DNA of 64,000 nt from Yersinia enterocolitica (GTDB lineage: Bacteria; Pseudomonadota; Gammaproteobacteria; Enterobacterales; Enterobacteriaceae), in the NCBI GenBank assembly GCA_002082245.2, contig NBTC02000002.1, positions 2,356,001 to 2,420,000 of the forward strand, written 5' to 3'. Both the position numbers and the translations under genes were made by a program. The notes under the pieces are model-generated. The model saw only the letters and a program-made list of their open reading frames with translations, had not been told where the DNA came from and did no database searches. Numbering within the stretch: position 1 is the first letter of the stretch; each line of letters starts with the position of its first letter. Positions 44,591-55,927 of this stretch are shown piece after piece.

Positions 44591-47146
44591 ATGAATAATA
44601 CCGATAAACTCGATTCTCACACCCCGATGATGCAGCAGTATCTTCGGCTCAAGGCCCAGCATCCTGACATTCTATTGTTCTACCGGATGGGGGATTTTTA
44701 CGAACTGTTCTACAGTGATGCCAAGCGAGCTTCACAGCTACTGGATATCTCACTCACTAAACGCGGAGCCTCCGCAGGTGAGCCTATTCCGATGGCTGGG
44801 GTACCTTATCATTCGATAGAAAACTATCTGGCGAAGCTGGTCCAGTTAGGTGAGTCTGCCGCAATTTGCGAGCAAATCGGTGATCCCGCCACCAGTAAAG
44901 GGCCAGTTGAGCGTAAAGTAGTGCGTATCGTGACACCAGGTACTGTCAGTGATGAAGCTCTGCTACAAGAACGTCAGGATAATCTGCTGGCGGCTATCTG
45001 GCAGGATGCGCGCGGTTTTGGCTATGCGACGTTAGATATCAGCTCCGGTCGTTTTAGGGTTGCACAACCCGCAGATCTTGAAACCATGGCTGCCGAGTTG
45101 CAGCGAACGCATCCCGCAGAGTTACTTTACCCAGAAAACTTTGAGCAGATGTCGTTGATAGAACACCGGCATGGCTTGCGCCGCCGTCCATTATGGGAGT
45201 TTGAGCTAGAAACCGCCCGTCAGCAGCTTAATCTGCAATTCGGCACCCGTGATTTAATCGGGTTTGGTGTAGAGCAAGCCCATCAAGCACTGCGCGCTGC
45301 GGGTTGCCTACTGCAATATGTCAAAGATACCCAACGTACCTCTCTACCCCATATCCGCGGTTTAACCATGGAGCGCCAGCAAGATGGCATTGTTATGGAT
45401 GCCGCGACCCGTCGTAACCTTGAACTGACCCAGAACCTGTCTGGTGGGTCTGAAAATACGTTAGCTGCTATTCTCGATTGCAGTGTGACCGCAATGGGCA
45501 GCCGCATGCTAAAACGCTGGCTGCATATGCCGGTTCGCGATATCAAGGTATTAAGCGATCGCCAACAAGCAATCGGCGGCTTACAAGATATCACCGCCGA
45601 ACTGCAAACGCCGTTGCGTCAGGTAGGCGACTTAGAACGTATTCTGGCTCGTTTGGCGCTGCGCACTGCGCGCCCAAGAGATTTAGCGCGGATGCGCCAT
45701 GCTTTCCAGCAATTGCCGGAGATTCACCGTCTACTGCAATCGGTGGATGTTCCCCACGTGCAAAATTTGTTGTCACAAGTCGGTCAGTTTGATGAATTAC
45801 AGGATCTGTTGGTGCGGGCAATTGTAGAAGCACCGCCAGTGTTAGTACGTGATGGTGGTGTCATTGCGCCGGGTTATAATTCTGAACTCGATGAATGGCG
45901 AGCTCTGGCCGATGGTGCTACCGATTATCTGGATCGGCTGGAGATCCGTGAGCGTGAAAAGCTGGGCCTGGATACACTGAAGGTCGGTTTTAATGGCGTC
46001 CACGGCTATTACATTCAGGTAAGTCGTGGTCAGAGCCACTTGGTTCCGATTCATTATGTCCGTAGACAAACCCTGAAGAATGCTGAGCGCTATATCATTC
46101 CAGAACTGAAAGAGTATGAAGACAAGGTTCTGACCTCTAAAGGCAAAGCGCTGGCGATTGAAAAAGGGTTATATGAAGAGATTTTCGATCTTCTGTTGCC
46201 ACATCTGCCTGAATTGCAAATCAGTGCTAATGCGTTGGCGGAACTGGATGTACTGGCGAATCTGGCTGAAAGAGCGGAAACACTCAACTACAACTGCCCA
46301 ACCCTGAGTGATAAACCGGGGATTAAAATTACCGCTGGCCGCCATCCGGTCGTCGAGCAGGTTCTCAGTGAGCCCTTTATTTCTAACCCGCTGACGTTAT
46401 CACCTCAGCGGCGGATGCTGATCATTACCGGCCCGAATATGGGGGGTAAAAGTACCTATATGCGCCAAACAGCCTTAATAGTTTTGTTGGCACACATGGG
46501 GAGTTATGTTCCGGCGGAAAGCGCTATCATTGGCCCGGTTGATCGCATATTTACCCGCGTAGGTGCCGCTGACGATCTGGCTTCAGGCCGTTCCACCTTC
46601 ATGGTCGAAATGACGGAAACAGCCAATATCCTGCATAACGCCACGGAGCAAAGTCTTGTGCTGATGGATGAGATTGGTCGCGGTACATCCACTTATGATG
46701 GCCTTTCATTAGCCTGGGCTTGTGCTGAAAATCTGGCGAGCCGTATTAAAGCGATGACGCTGTTCGCCACTCATTACTTTGAGTTAACCACCCTACCGGA
46801 AAAAATGGAAGGTGTGGTAAACGTCCACCTTGATGCTCTGGAACATGGCGAAACTATCGCCTTCATGCACAGTGTGCAGGATGGGGCAGCCAGTAAAAGT
46901 TATGGTCTGGCAGTCGCAGCCCTGGCCGGTGTACCACGTGATGTGATTAAGCGGGCACGGCAAAAACTGAAAGAGCTCGAGTCCCTGTCTAATAATGCCG
47001 CAGCCAGTAAGATTGATGGCTCACAACTGACGTTGTTAAATGAAGAGACACCACCTGCGGTTGAAGCATTGGAAGCACTGGACCCAGACTCATTATCACC
47101 ACGTCAGGCATTGGAATGGATTTATCGCCTGAAGAATATGGTGTAA
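44591..47146 (+). CDS. mutS: DNA mismatch-repair protein MutS
   Basis: This 851-residue ATPase recognises base mismatches and small loops and starts MutL/MutH repair. The mismatch-reading Phe36-x-Glu38 is in [10 protein letters not shown]; the C-terminal ABC-type ATPase has [29 protein letters not shown] and ATHYFELT. The end, [16 protein letters not shown], fits the E. coli tetramerisation tail. Length is normal. It is monocistronic, followed by a strong terminator shared with rpoS. Confidence 0.97.
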   Translation: MNNTDKLDSHTPMMQQYLRLKAQHPDILLFYRMGDFYELFYSDAKRASQLLDISLTKRGASAGEPIPMAGVPYHSIENYLAKLVQLGESAAICEQIGDPATSKGPVERKVVRIVTPGTVSDEALLQERQDNLLAAIWQDARGFGYATLDISSGRFRVAQPADLETMAAELQRTHPAELLYPENFEQMSLIEHRHGLRRRPLWEFELETARQQLNLQFGTRDLIGFGVEQAHQALRAAGCLLQYVKDTQRTSLPHIRGLTMERQQDGIVMDAATRRNLELTQNLSGGSENTLAAILDCSVTAMGSRMLKRWLHMPVRDIKVLSDRQQAIGGLQDITAELQTPLRQVGDLERILARLALRTARPRDLARMRHAFQQLPEIHRLLQSVDVPHVQNLLSQVGQFDELQDLLVRAIVEAPPVLVRDGGVIAPGYNSELDEWRALADGATDYLDRLEIREREKLGLDTLKVGFNGVHGYYIQVSRGQSHLVPIHYVRRQTLKNAERYIIPELKEYEDKVLTSKGKALAIEKGLYEEIFDLLLPHLPELQISANALAELDVLANLAERAETLNYNCPTLSDKPGIKITAGRHPVVEQVLSEPFISNPLTLSPQRRMLIITGPNMGGKSTYMRQTALIVLLAHMGSYVPAESAIIGPVDRIFTRVGAADDLASGRSTFMVEMTETANILHNATEQSLVLMDEIGRGTSTYDGLSLAWACAENLASRIKAMTLFATHYFELTTLPEKMEGVVNVHLDALEHGETIAFMHSVQDGAASKSYGLAVAALAGVPRDVIKRARQKLKELESLSNNAAASKIDGSQLTLLNEETPPAVEALEALDPDSLSPRQALEWIYRLKNMV

Positions 47147-47160
47147 ACGGGCATAAAAAA

Positions 47161-47187
47161 ACGGTGAACATCTGTTCACCGTTTTTG
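47161..47187. terminator. Bidirectional terminator between mutS and rpoS
   Basis: ACGGTGAACA (47161-47170) pairs perfectly with TGTTCACCGT (47173-47182), with an A-run before it and TTTTT after, so it can stop transcripts from both sides. Confidence 0.92.
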
Positions 47188-47248
47188 TGTTTTATAAGAA
47201 TAACTATCTATACCCTAACTATTTCGTGTTGCAGAAAGGCGGGTAAAT

Positions 47249-48247
47249 TTATTCACGGAACAACGCCTCAATGCTCAAGCCTTGTGTTTGCAAAATTTCC
47301 CGCAAACGACGTAAGCCTTCAACCTGAATCTGGCGGACACGCTCACGCGTCAAACCAATTTCACGGCCAACATCTTCCAGCGTTGCTGCTTCATATCCTA
47401 AAAGACCAAAACGACGGGCCAGCACTTCGCGCTGTTTAGCATTCAATTCAAACAGCCATTTAACGATACTTTGCTTCATATCGTCATCTTGCGTTGTATC
47501 TTCTGGACCATTTTCATTTTCGTCGGACAGAATATCTAACAAGGCTTTCTCTGAGTCGCCGCCTAACGGTGTATCAACAGAAGTGATACGTTCGTTCAGA
47601 CGTAACATACGGCTCACGTCATCAACCGGTTTGTCGAGTTGCTCAGCAATCTCTTCAGCGCTCGGTTCATGATCCAATTTATGAGAAAGTTCTCGTGCAG
47701 TACGCAAATAAACGTTTAATTCTTTAACGATATGGATAGGTAAACGGATGGTCCGGGTTTGGTTCATTATCGCCCGTTCAATCGTTTGACGAATCCACCA
47801 AGTGGCATAAGTGGAGAAACGGAAACCGCGTTCAGGATCAAATTTTTCCACCGCCCGAATAAGACCGAGGTTTCCCTCTTCAATCAAATCCAGCAGTGCT
47901 AAACCGCGATTACTGTAACGGCGGGCGATCTTCACCACCAACCGCAAGTTACTTTCAATCATACGCCGACGTGAAGGCACATCACCGCGCAATGCACGCC
48001 GGGCAAAATAAACCTCTTCTTCTGCGGTTAACAGCGGCGAATAACCAATCTCACCAAGATAGAGCTGCGTCGCGTCCAGCACTCGCTGGGTAACACCTTG
48101 CGCCAACAGCTCATCTTCTGCTAACTCGCTTTCAGTAGGTTCATCCTCTACTAATGCTTTTTCGTCGAAAATTTCAGTTTCCGTACTGTTTTCATCAAAA
48201 TCAGCATCTTCATGCAACTCGTTAACTTTCAGCGTATTTTGGCTCAT
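47249..48247 (-). CDS. rpoS: Stationary-phase sigma factor RpoS
   Basis: This 332-residue sigma-70-family factor directs the general stress and stationary-phase response. Visible regions are 1.2 ([17 protein letters not shown]), 2 ([38 protein letters not shown] and [18 protein letters not shown]), 3, and 4.2 ([28 protein letters not shown]). The acidic N-terminus is slightly longer than in E. coli. It lies 54 bases after nlpD; as in E. coli, its main promoter is expected within nlpD. No damage is seen. Confidence 0.97.
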   Translation of the reverse strand: MSQNTLKVNELHEDADFDENSTETEIFDEKALVEDEPTESELAEDELLAQGVTQRVLDATQLYLGEIGYSPLLTAEEEVYFARRALRGDVPSRRRMIESNLRLVVKIARRYSNRGLALLDLIEEGNLGLIRAVEKFDPERGFRFSTYATWWIRQTIERAIMNQTRTIRLPIHIVKELNVYLRTARELSHKLDHEPSAEEIAEQLDKPVDDVSRMLRLNERITSVDTPLGGDSEKALLDILSDENENGPEDTTQDDDMKQSIVKWLFELNAKQREVLARRFGLLGYEAATLEDVGREIGLTRERVRQIQVEGLRRLREILQTQGLSIEALFRE

Positions 48248-48301
48248 ATGCTGCTCCTACCCGTGAATCCGGCGAGCAGAATACAGCGTATTCTGCCCAA
48301 T

Positions 48302-49285
48302 CTATCGCTGCGGAAGGTAACGCAGCGGGTTTACGGATTTCCCCTTGTAACGAATTTCAAAATGCAATCTAACTGAACTGGTTCCGGTGCTACCCATGGT
48401 TGCTATTTTTTGACCCGCCTTCACTTCTTCTTGTTCCCGGACCAGCATTGTATCGTTATGAGCGTAGGCGCTCAGGTAATCATCATTATGTTTGATGATA
48501 ATAAGATTACCGTAACCACGCAGTGCGTTCCCAGCATACACAACTCGCCCGTTTGCTGTAGCGAAGATGGGTTGCCCACGAGAACCGGCGATATCTATCC
48601 CTTTATTGCCCCCTTCGGAAGCCGAGAAGCTATCGATCGTTTTACCCTCAGTTGGCCATTTCCAGCTACTGACTGGACCACCATTACTGGTTGGATCACT
48701 GATGGTACTGCTTGGCGCGGTAACAGGTGCGGTCGATGCGACAACTGCCCCTGACGCTGGTAACATTTTACCAACATTCTGTTTACCCGAGTTTCCAGAA
48801 TACGCGCTAGTTGATTGAGAATCAACCGTTGTAGTTGTGTTCTGAATATTTGCCGGCGGTTTTGTCATTCCACCTGATGTGGCATCGGTCGCGGCTAACA
48901 TTCCACCACCCGACCCATTACCCAACTGGATAGATTGTCCAACATTCAGGCTATATGGCTCAGCAATATTGTTTTTTGCTGCCAGATCACGGAAGTCATT
49001 CCCGGTTATCCAGGCAATATAAAACAGCGTGTCACCACGCTTAACGGTATAGGTATTACCGTTGTAACTTCCCTTGGGGATACTGTTGTAACTACGGTTA
49101 TAAACGATGCGGCTACCGGAACTATTCGTATCCGAGCCACTTAGCATGGTCCCTGAACGATCACCGCCAACACTGCTGATTGGCGCAGATGTTGAGGAGT
49201 CATTACTACAACCTACCAACCATAAACTCATAACCGTACATGCCGCTACCCGGCGTAATGTAATCATTGGGCTTCCCGTGCTCAT
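48302..49285 (-). CDS. nlpD: Murein-hydrolase activator lipoprotein NlpD
   Basis: This 327-residue outer-membrane lipoprotein activates the amidase AmiC at division. The lipobox is SLWLVGC near residues 20-26; a LysM domain follows ([20 protein letters not shown], about 78-120), then a low-complexity linker and a C-terminal LytM/M23 domain. In that domain metal-binding residues are replaced (NKGIDIAG and VRLHFE where active peptidases have HxGxD-type and HLH), as usual for NlpD. The ATG at 49285 has GGGGGAAG just upstream. Confidence 0.95.
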   Translation of the reverse strand: MSTGSPMITLRRVAACTVMSLWLVGCSNDSSTSAPISSVGGDRSGTMLSGSDTNSSGSRIVYNRSYNSIPKGSYNGNTYTVKRGDTLFYIAWITGNDFRDLAAKNNIAEPYSLNVGQSIQLGNGSGGGMLAATDATSGGMTKPPANIQNTTTTVDSQSTSAYSGNSGKQNVGKMLPASGAVVASTAPVTAPSSTISDPTSNGGPVSSWKWPTEGKTIDSFSASEGGNKGIDIAGSRGQPIFATANGRVVYAGNALRGYGNLIIIKHNDDYLSAYAHNDTMLVREQEEVKAGQKIATMGSTGTSSVRLHFEIRYKGKSVNPLRYLPQR

Positions 49286-49685
49286 GCTTCCCCCATGACA
49301 GCAATAATAAGCGATATATCCAAAATACCTTTTACACTGTAGTTAAAGTGGTCAGTTAACGACTGTTAAAACGCCATGCCGAATATGACTATTCCACTCA
49401 TTTTCGAGTATTAAAAGGTTCCACAGTGCAGGCCAAGACACATGCTGACTCGCACTGAAGAAACAAGATACAGAAGCGCGCATGCTATCAATACCGCGCC
49501 TGCCATACCATAAAATTTATATTACTGATTTTCGGCCAATCTTTAGCACAAAAAAACTGCACTTCGACTTTAGTTAAAGATTAAGACTGAAATACACCCT
49601 AAATAATTCAAGTTGCAGGAAGGCGGCAATTGAGCGCAGCCAACGCACATGCAGCTTGAAGTATGATGGGTCTAAAGGCATTTAT
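49286..49685. other. Spacer between pcm and nlpD
   Basis: This 400-base gap separates nlpD from pcm, which in E. coli are much closer. It holds a short ERIC element (49592-49672) at the pcm end; the remaining 300 bases contain no credible gene and should carry the nlpD promoter. Confidence 0.5.
49592..49672. repeat. Short ERIC element
   Basis: An imperfect palindrome of about 81 bases from ATACACCCTAAATAATTCAAG to CTTGAAGTATGATGGGT. It is an ERIC form lacking the central gcttac/gtaagtga segment. It lies 13 bases before the pcm stop-side end, on the upstream side of the gene cluster spacer. Confidence 0.8.
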
Positions 49686-50312
49686 TCAGGCCAATTCACC
49701 TTTAACCAAAGGAACAAAACGCACGGCCTCTACCGTCTCAATTTGGAATTCATTGTTACGGCGTTGCACACATTTCAAGGTTTGAGCCTGCTCCCCAACG
49801 GGAAGAACTAATATCCCACCTTCATCCAATTGTTCAAGTAAGGCACTTGGAATTTCTGGTGGAGCTGCTGTGACAATGATCGCATCAAATGGCCCGCGTG
49901 ATGCCCAACCTAACCAGCCATCACCATGGCGGGTGGAGACATTATGCAGATCCAGTTGCTTTAGGCGACGCTTTGCCTGCCACTGTAACCCTTTGATTCG
50001 TTCAACTGAACAGACATGTTCGACTAAATGCGCCAAAATTGCGGTCTGATAGCCAGAACCGGTACCTATCTCTAATACCCGAGAAGTCGGTGTCAATTGC
50101 AACAATTCGGTCATCCGTGCCACCATGTACGGCTGAGAAATAGTTTGCCCTGAACCTATAGGTAGAGCTGTATTCTCATATGCCTTATGGGACAACGCCT
50201 CATCAACAAAACGCTCGCGCGGCACCGCTTCGATCGCCTGTAACAAGCGCTCGTCGTGAATACCTTGCTGACGTAACAGCATCAACAATGTCTGCATGCG
50301 TTTATTTACCAT
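49686..50312 (-). CDS. pcm: Protein-L-isoaspartate O-methyltransferase
   Basis: This 208-residue cytoplasmic enzyme uses S-adenosylmethionine to methylate isoaspartyl residues in damaged proteins. It matches E. coli Pcm along its length: [17 protein letters not shown], the SAM-binding [16 protein letters not shown] and ISTRHGDG-like [12 protein letters not shown]. It is in the surE-pcm-nlpD order usual for enterobacteria, 20 bases after surE. Confidence 0.96.
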   Translation of the reverse strand: MVNKRMQTLLMLLRQQGIHDERLLQAIEAVPRERFVDEALSHKAYENTALPIGSGQTISQPYMVARMTELLQLTPTSRVLEIGTGSGYQTAILAHLVEHVCSVERIKGLQWQAKRRLKQLDLHNVSTRHGDGWLGWASRGPFDAIIVTAAPPEIPSALLEQLDEGGILVLPVGEQAQTLKCVQRRNNEFQIETVEAVRFVPLVKGELA

Positions 50313-50332
50313 TCCTCGTCACCCTAGGTGTT

Positions 50333-51085
50333 TTAACCAGTAATGTTGGCTAACCAGTTTTCAACCACGTCTTGCGCCGCATAGGCGGTTAAATCAACTT
50401 GAAGTGGTGTTATAGAAACATAACCTTGTTCAATCGCAGCAAAATCAGTGTCCGGTGCTACATCAAATTTCTCCCCCGGCGGCCCAATCCAATAGAGATC
50501 TTGCCCCCGTGGGTCCTGCTGACAAAATACCTGCTCTGCTGGATGGCGACTACCACAACGTGTGACTCGAATACCTTTAATTTCAGATAAGGGTAAGTCA
50601 GGTACATTAATATTAAGTATCTTACCGGTACGCAACGGCTTTTGTTGTAAAGCACGCAATAAACGGCAAGTGACTGCTGCTGCCGTAGCATAATGCTGAT
50701 GACCGTTGAGTGACACGGCCAGAGCAGGAAAGCCTAAATGCCGCCCTTCCATTGCGGCGGCCACCGTGCCGGAATAGATAACATCATCCCCCAGGTTCGG
50801 GCCTGCGTTGATACCGGAAACCACAATGTCGGGCCGGGGGCGCATTAACGCATTTACTCCGAGATAGACACAATCTGTCGGAGTACCTTGCTGCACGGCA
50901 ATATCGCCATTGGATAATGTGGTAATGCGTAATGCACAGTCCAAAGTCAGTGCATTGGAAGAACCGCTGCGATTACGATCTGGGGCGACGATTTGTACCT
51001 GCGCAAACTCGCGCAATGCAGCGGCGAGCGCTTGTATCCCTGGCGCAGAAATACCGTCGTCGTTACTCAGCAATATCCGCAGCAT
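50333..51085 (-). CDS. surE: 5'/3'-nucleotidase (stationary-phase survival protein) SurE
   Basis: This 250-residue metal-dependent phosphatase acts on nucleoside monophosphates and exopolyphosphate. Metal-site residues are in [12 protein letters not shown] near the N-terminus, [11 protein letters not shown], and [26 protein letters not shown]. The ATG at 51085 is preferred, with AGGA eight bases upstream, over one at 51091. It overlaps the truD end by 23 bases, showing coupling. Confidence 0.95.
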   Translation of the reverse strand: MLRILLSNDDGISAPGIQALAAALREFAQVQIVAPDRNRSGSSNALTLDCALRITTLSNGDIAVQQGTPTDCVYLGVNALMRPRPDIVVSGINAGPNLGDDVIYSGTVAAAMEGRHLGFPALAVSLNGHQHYATAAAVTCRLLRALQQKPLRTGKILNINVPDLPLSEIKGIRVTRCGSRHPAEQVFCQQDPRGQDLYWIGPPGEKFDVAPDTDFAAIEQGYVSITPLQVDLTAYAAQDVVENWLANITG

Positions 51086-52112
51086 CGGCATTATCCTGAT
51101 TCATTATTTCCCTTACCACACTGGTGGCAAAACTGCCCGCGGGTAGCCAGAAGCTGAGTTCAAGGGTTACGTCATCCCACCAGCTCCACACCATATTCTG
51201 TGGCTTTAGCAGTACAGCCCGGCGAGCACCCTCAACACGTTCACGCTTAATCAACGCCAGTAATTCACTTTGATCCGCTATACATGACTGCTCAAAAGCC
51301 AATGCTTCATCCTGCGTACCCAGTTCGCCGTCGCCTGGCAGTGGGGCCGTCACATTCAATTCACCCGCATCAACACGCTGCTGTAACGCCACCAATTCAT
51401 CAGCACTGGCCACAAACCAACTGCCACGACCAGTTAACTGTAAAGCATCGCCTGTCAGCACCGTGGTTGCTTGCTGTTGCGCCAGACGGCAACTGCTAAT
51501 CAGGTTGAACATTGCACTACGGCTAGCGGACAAGTAAAAGCTGCGTTTACTGCGCTCTTTGACCCGAATCTCATTATTCGCCCACAGACGAGCCTGCACC
51601 AGATTATTACCACCACGGCCAAACCGTTGGCTGCCAAAATAGTTGGGCACTCCCTGTGCGGCAATTTGCTGCAACCGTTGTTCTACATCCTGACGATCAG
51701 TGATATGACGCAACACCAGGGTAAAAGCATTGCCTTTCAGTGAACCGATACGCAGCTTACGTTTCTGCCGCACAGCTTCCAGCACTTCACACCCTTCCAG
51801 CTCGAACGTAGCGAGATCCGGTGCTTCTTTGCCCGGTAGGTGCAAACAGAACCACTGCTCTGTGACAGCGTGGCGATCTTTCAAACCCGCATAGCTCACT
51901 AAACGCGGATGAAGCTTGGCAAAACGCGCCAGATAGTCAGCAACAAATTGCGTATTACAGCCATTTTTGCGAATACGGATCAGCAAATGTTCGCCTTCGC
52001 CATCAGGTTCAAAGCCTAAGTCCTCAACCACCACAAAATCTTCGGGATTGGCTTTTAAAATGCCACTCGCTTTGGGTTTGCCGTGCAGCCAGGTTAGATT
52101 TTCCATGTCCAT
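51063..52112 (-). CDS. truD: tRNA pseudouridine(13) synthase TruD
   Basis: This 349-residue enzyme isomerises U13 of tRNA-Glu. The catalytic aspartate is in [15 protein letters not shown] near residue 80; [21 protein letters not shown] near the N-terminus and [16 protein letters not shown] are family motifs. Length equals E. coli TruD. It lies between ispF and surE in the standard order. Confidence 0.96.
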   Translation of the reverse strand: MDMENLTWLHGKPKASGILKANPEDFVVVEDLGFEPDGEGEHLLIRIRKNGCNTQFVADYLARFAKLHPRLVSYAGLKDRHAVTEQWFCLHLPGKEAPDLATFELEGCEVLEAVRQKRKLRIGSLKGNAFTLVLRHITDRQDVEQRLQQIAAQGVPNYFGSQRFGRGGNNLVQARLWANNEIRVKERSKRSFYLSASRSAMFNLISSCRLAQQQATTVLTGDALQLTGRGSWFVASADELVALQQRVDAGELNVTAPLPGDGELGTQDEALAFEQSCIADQSELLALIKRERVEGARRAVLLKPQNMVWSWWDDVTLELSFWLPAGSFATSVVREIMNQDNADAADIAE

Positions 52113-52130
52113 CGTTATGCCTTAACCCTG

Positions 52131-52604
52131 TTATGCTTTAACCAAAAGCGCCACTGCTTCACATGCAATACCTTCACCACGGCCAGTAAAACCAAGTTGT
52201 TCCGTGGTGGTAGCTTTTACGTTGATATCATCCATATGACATTGTAGGTCTTCCGCCAAATGCACGCGCATTTGCGGGATATGGGGAGCCATTTTAGGTG
52301 CCTGGGCAATAATGGTAATGTCCAGATTACCCAGCCGGTAGCCTTTCGCCAGAATACGGCGATAAGCTTCACGCAGCAAAGCACGGCTATCAGCACCTTT
52401 AAATGCCGGATCGGTATCAGGGAATAATTTGCCGATATCACCTAACGCAGCCGCCCCCAATATTGCATCGGTAGCAGCATGTAATGCGACATCACCGTCG
52501 GAATGTGCCAATAGGCCCATCTCATATGGGATACGCACACCGCCGATAATAAGTGGGCCAGCTCCGCCAAATTTATGAACATCGAAACCATGACCAATTC
52601 GCAT
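52131..52604 (-). CDS. ispF: 2-C-methyl-D-erythritol 2,4-cyclodiphosphate synthase
   Basis: This 157-residue enzyme of the MEP isoprenoid pathway makes the cyclic diphosphate with release of CMP. Metal ligands are Asp8 and His10 in GHGFDVHKF and the His in [30 protein letters not shown] is the nucleotide site. The ATG at 52604 has AAGGAG eight bases upstream. In E. coli ispF overlaps ispD, but here a 128-base spacer separates them. Confidence 0.96.
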   Translation of the reverse strand: MRIGHGFDVHKFGGAGPLIIGGVRIPYEMGLLAHSDGDVALHAATDAILGAAALGDIGKLFPDTDPAFKGADSRALLREAYRRILAKGYRLGNLDITIIAQAPKMAPHIPQMRVHLAEDLQCHMDDINVKATTTEQLGFTGRGEGIACEAVALLVKA

Positions 52605-52732
52605 TAATTGCACTCCTTATAATGCCTTTATTACTTGAGGTTGCAGCAGCATTAGCCGCTCTTACTCACCAGAATCACAATGACTGGGCCAAGCCTGCTG
52701 GAATTTACTGGCTGCAACACCCATTAATTGGG

Positions 52733-53452
52733 CTATTGACGTTGGGTTAAATAAAACTCGGCCAAGGCCAGATCTTCAGGGCGCGTCACTTTGATATTAT
52801 CCGAACGACCAGACACTAATATCGGATGATAGCCGCAATGTTCTAATGCAGAAGCTTCATCAGTGACCACCGCCCCTTCGCGCAAGGCGCGGGCCAAGCA
52901 TGTTTTTAATAACTCAAGCGGGAAAAGTTGAGGTGTCAGGGCATGCCACAGCGCTTGACGACCTACAGTATGGGCAATGGCCGGATGATCGCCAATTTGG
53001 ACAACGGCCTCACTGCGCTTCATGGTGTCACGTACTGGTGCTGCCAGAATACCCCCGACATGGCTATGGTCGATAATCGACAACAACCTTTCAAGGTCAT
53101 CGAGATGCAAACAAGGACGAGCCGCATCATGAACCAGCACCCACTCAGTCTGCCCTGCACATTGTAAGCCAGCCATCACCGAATCAGCCCGCTGCTCACC
53201 ACCGTGAACAAGCGTGATCCGCGGGTCCTGCGCAATAGGTAACGTTGAAAACTGCGTATCCTGAGGATGTATTGCCACAATAATCCGCTGGACACGTGGA
53301 TGCCGAAGCAAAGAAAAAATAGCATGTTCAATGATTGTCTTGCCAGCCACAGTTAAATACTGTTTAGGGCAATCAGCCTGCATACGGCTGCCAATACCTG
53401 CAGCCGGTAATACCGCAATGATATCAGGAAGGGAAACTGCAAAATTACTCAT
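52733..53452 (-). CDS. ispD: 2-C-methyl-D-erythritol 4-phosphate cytidylyltransferase
   Basis: This 239-residue enzyme couples MEP with CTP in isoprenoid synthesis. The CTP loop is [19 protein letters not shown] (about 15-33), with [11 protein letters not shown] near 108 and [12 protein letters not shown] near 195. It starts 6 bases after ftsB ends. Confidence 0.96.
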   Translation of the reverse strand: MSNFAVSLPDIIAVLPAAGIGSRMQADCPKQYLTVAGKTIIEHAIFSLLRHPRVQRIIVAIHPQDTQFSTLPIAQDPRITLVHGGEQRADSVMAGLQCAGQTEWVLVHDAARPCLHLDDLERLLSIIDHSHVGGILAAPVRDTMKRSEAVVQIGDHPAIAHTVGRQALWHALTPQLFPLELLKTCLARALREGAVVTDEASALEHCGYHPILVSGRSDNIKVTRPEDLALAEFYLTQRQ

Positions 53453-53458
53453 TATTTA

Positions 53459-53779
53459 TTATTGCGCGTTATTTGACGACGAAGGGATACCCGCATTACG
53501 TCTGGATTGGTCAGGAACCAGACGATAGAAACTTTCGCCAGGCTTGATCATGCCCAGTTCGTTACGTGCGCGTTCTTCGATAGCCTCTTGACCACCATTT
53601 AAATCATCAATTTCAGCAAATAGCTGATCGTTCCGAGCTTTAAGTTTGCCGTTATTGGCCTCTTGCAGCGCCACGTCATCCTTAACCCGAACAAAATCAT
53701 GAACACCATTCTTGCCCAACCACAGTGAATACTGTAACCAGCCAAGTAAAATCAGCAATAGTAGTGTAAGTTTTCCCAT
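53459..53779 (-). CDS. ftsB: Cell-division protein FtsB
   Basis: This 106-residue bitopic inner-membrane protein forms the FtsQLB complex of the divisome. One N-terminal membrane helix ([19 protein letters not shown]) is followed by a periplasmic coiled coil ([28 protein letters not shown]) and the conserved [18 protein letters not shown]. It is the first gene of the ftsB-ispD-ispF-truD-surE-pcm-nlpD-rpoS series. Confidence 0.95.
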   Translation of the reverse strand: MGKLTLLLLILLGWLQYSLWLGKNGVHDFVRVKDDVALQEANNGKLKARNDQLFAEIDDLNGGQEAIEERARNELGMIKPGESFYRLVPDQSRRNAGIPSSSNNAQ

Positions 53780-53800
53780 TCCCGCCCCCTGAAAAACTGC

Positions 53801-53928
53801 CTATACCGTAAATAATTCGAGTTGCAGGAAGGCAGCAACTGAGCGAGTCCTCAGGAGCTTACACAAGTAAGTGACTGGGGTGAACGAAGACAGCCAACAC
53901 ACATGCAACTTGAAGTATGACGGGTATA
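53801..53928. repeat. Full-length ERIC element
   Basis: This is the clearest ERIC copy. It runs from TATACCGTAAATAATTCGAG to ACTTGAAGTATGACGGGTATA, with the diagnostic core CTCAGGAGCTTACACAAGTA followed by AGTGACTGGGGTGAACG, matching the standard ERIC primer regions. It lies 21 bases upstream of ftsB and would be in its leader or promoter. Confidence 0.9.
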
Positions 53929-54232
53929 ATCATCCCACAACTTTTCGTCGGACTCCACTCTGTGAAGGAAATAGGTCATAAAGCTCAGATTAAGGATGAT
54001 TTCCGGCAAAAATACCATGCAAATCTACAAAATGTCATTAGTTGCTGGTTTTGAGTGCACGGTAAGTCCTGCTGTCACTACCTCTTATTGCCCCCCTGCA
54101 AATCATGCAGAGATAAACACTGCAAAAACTGTTTTTGGCATTAGCTTATACCAACACTCAAGTTAAAAATGCATATTTAATCTCGTCAAAAACAAATAAA
54201 CCCCATTACAGTTGAGTTTATATGTATAAAAG

Positions 54233-54265
54233 TTTATTTTTATGCACTCAAACTGCATAAATAAA
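54233..54265. promoter_or_regulatory. AT-rich inverted repeat upstream of the amino-acid ABC operon
   Basis: TTTATTTTTATGCA (54233-54246) and TGCATAAATAAA (54254-54265) face each other across seven bases, 43 bases before the binding-protein start. TGCAT-N-AT half sites resemble ArgR boxes, but the layout is not a standard ArgR box, so the regulator is unproven. Confidence 0.35.
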
Positions 54266-54308
54266 AAATGTACCTTAACTCGTTGCTACTTTTTACCGGG
54301 AGATTCAC

Positions 54309-55097
54309 ATGTTTAAACGTTTAATGCTGGTCGGAACTTGTCTGGCCGCCGTATTGTCTGCGGGTAGCGTTGTTGCAGCCGAGCCGACTTATGTTGTCGG
54401 TTCCGGTGGTACCTACCGCCCATTTGAGTATGAAAATAGCCAAAAACAACTGGAAGGTTTTGATATAGATATCATCAAAGCTATCGGTAAAGCTGAAGGT
54501 TTTCAGGTCAAATTGGTGAATACGCCTTGGGAAGGGATTTTTGCCACATTAGGCTCCGGTGATCGCGATATCATCATTTCGGGTATCACCATTACCGATA
54601 AACGTAAACAAATGGTTGATTTTTCAGATCCTTATTTCCCTGCCGAACAAACTATCGTCGTGGCTAAAGGCTCTAAAGTTGATTCCATTGCGGCACTGAA
54701 AGATCTGAATGTTGGCGTGGTGAACTCAAGCACCGGCGACATCGTGGTATCCGATGTTCTGGGTAAAAACAGCACTGCGATCAAACGCTTTGATAACACG
54801 CCACTGATGCTGCAAGAACTCTACGAAGATGGCATCGCTGCCGCCGTAGGTGATGTAGGTGTCGCCAAGTTCTACCTGAAAACTCACCCGGAAAAAGAAT
54901 TTGAACTGGTTTCCGATACCAAGTTTGAGCGCCAATATTTCGGTATTGCGGTGGCGAAAGGTAATGAAGAATTGCGCACCAAAATCAACAGTGGTTTGCA
55001 GAAAATCATTGCTGACGGCACTTACGCCAAAATCTATGAAAAATGGTTTGATGCACAGGTACCAACACTGCCAGCCGCAACCCAGCCAGCAAAATAA
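54309..55097 (+). CDS. Polar amino-acid ABC importer, periplasmic binding protein
   Basis: This 262-residue family-3 binding protein has a signal peptide ending VVAA near residue 24. The ligand fold is seen in GTYRPFEYENSQKQLEGFDIDIIKAI, DIIISGITITDKRKQMVDFS and the C-terminal IIADGTYAKIYEKWF. It delivers an amino acid to the permease encoded next. The ligand (basic amino acid, glutamine or cystine) cannot be fixed from the sequence. Confidence 0.87.
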   Translation: MFKRLMLVGTCLAAVLSAGSVVAAEPTYVVGSGGTYRPFEYENSQKQLEGFDIDIIKAIGKAEGFQVKLVNTPWEGIFATLGSGDRDIIISGITITDKRKQMVDFSDPYFPAEQTIVVAKGSKVDSIAALKDLNVGVVNSSTGDIVVSDVLGKNSTAIKRFDNTPLMLQELYEDGIAAAVGDVGVAKFYLKTHPEKEFELVSDTKFERQYFGIAVAKGNEELRTKINSGLQKIIADGTYAKIYEKWFDAQVPTLPAATQPAK

Positions 55098-55159
55098 CCC
55101 TTTCTTATATACGCCACCGCTGCGTGAATGCGCGGTGGCTTGATTGACCGGATCACCCT

Positions 55160-55927
55160 ATGTCAGGATTTCGTTGGGAAATCATTCAGGAATACGCCCC
55201 ACTGTTTATGGACGGTGCCTGGATGACAATTAAGTGCACCATTATCTGTGTGATTTTGGGCACAACCTGGGGGTTAACCCTCGGTCTGGGCCGTCTGGCG
55301 CAAGCGCCTCACGGTATCTGGAAGCCAGTATTGTACTATTTCGTTCAATGGCCAGTACGCATCTATATTAGTGCTATTCGCGGCACCCCCTTATTTGTGC
55401 AGATAATGGTGGTGCATTTCGCGCTGGTGCCACTGTTTATTAACCCACGGGATGGCATTCTGGTCACCAATGGCATTATGTCTTCTGATTTTGCCAGAAT
55501 GCTGCGCTCAGATTACGGTGCTTTTTTATCCTGTGTCGTGGCTATCACGCTGAACGCGGGTGCTTATGTTTCTGAGATTTTCCGCGCGGGTATTCAGTCA
55601 ATTGATCGCGGCCAGATGGAAGCCTCGCGCTCATTGGGAATGAGCTACGGCAAAACGATGCGCAAGGTTATTCTGCCTCAGGCTTTCCGCCGGATGTTAC
55701 CGCCACTGGGTAACAATGCCATCGCTATCGTAAAAGATTCATCGCTGGCCTCTGCGATTGGCCTGGCTGACTTAGCCTATGCTGCTCGCACCGTTTCTGG
55801 TGCCTATGCGACTTATTGGGAACCCTACCTGACTATCTCACTGGTTTATTGGGTTATCACATTCTTACTTTCGCTATTAGTGCGGCATATGGAAAAGAGG
55901 TTCGGTAAAAGTGATTCACGTACATAA
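55160..55927 (+). CDS. Polar amino-acid ABC importer, permease
   Basis: This 255-residue inner-membrane permease has five or so membrane segments and the HisM/GlnP family motifs [14 protein letters not shown] and the EAA loop [25 protein letters not shown] near residues 153-177. It lies 62 bases after the binding-protein gene and overlaps the ATPase gene by 17 bases. Confidence 0.88.
   Translation: MSGFRWEIIQEYAPLFMDGAWMTIKCTIICVILGTTWGLTLGLGRLAQAPHGIWKPVLYYFVQWPVRIYISAIRGTPLFVQIMVVHFALVPLFINPRDGILVTNGIMSSDFARMLRSDYGAFLSCVVAITLNAGAYVSEIFRAGIQSIDRGQMEASRSLGMSYGKTMRKVILPQAFRRMLPPLGNNAIAIVKDSSLASAIGLADLAYAARTVSGAYATYWEPYLTISLVYWVITFLLSLLVRHMEKRFGKSDSRT

Larger units (their letters stand above)
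53780..54308. other. Divergent spacer between ftsB and the amino-acid ABC operon
   Basis: These 529 bases hold promoters for both sides, an ERIC element (53801-53928) close to ftsB, and an AT-rich right part with an inverted repeat (54233-54265). No credible gene is present. Confidence 0.55.

Noticed and set aside
45478..45792. Plus-strand 104-codon frame inside mutS
   Set aside because: Out-of-frame shadow of mutS, with Arg/Ala-rich composition typical of overlapping frames.
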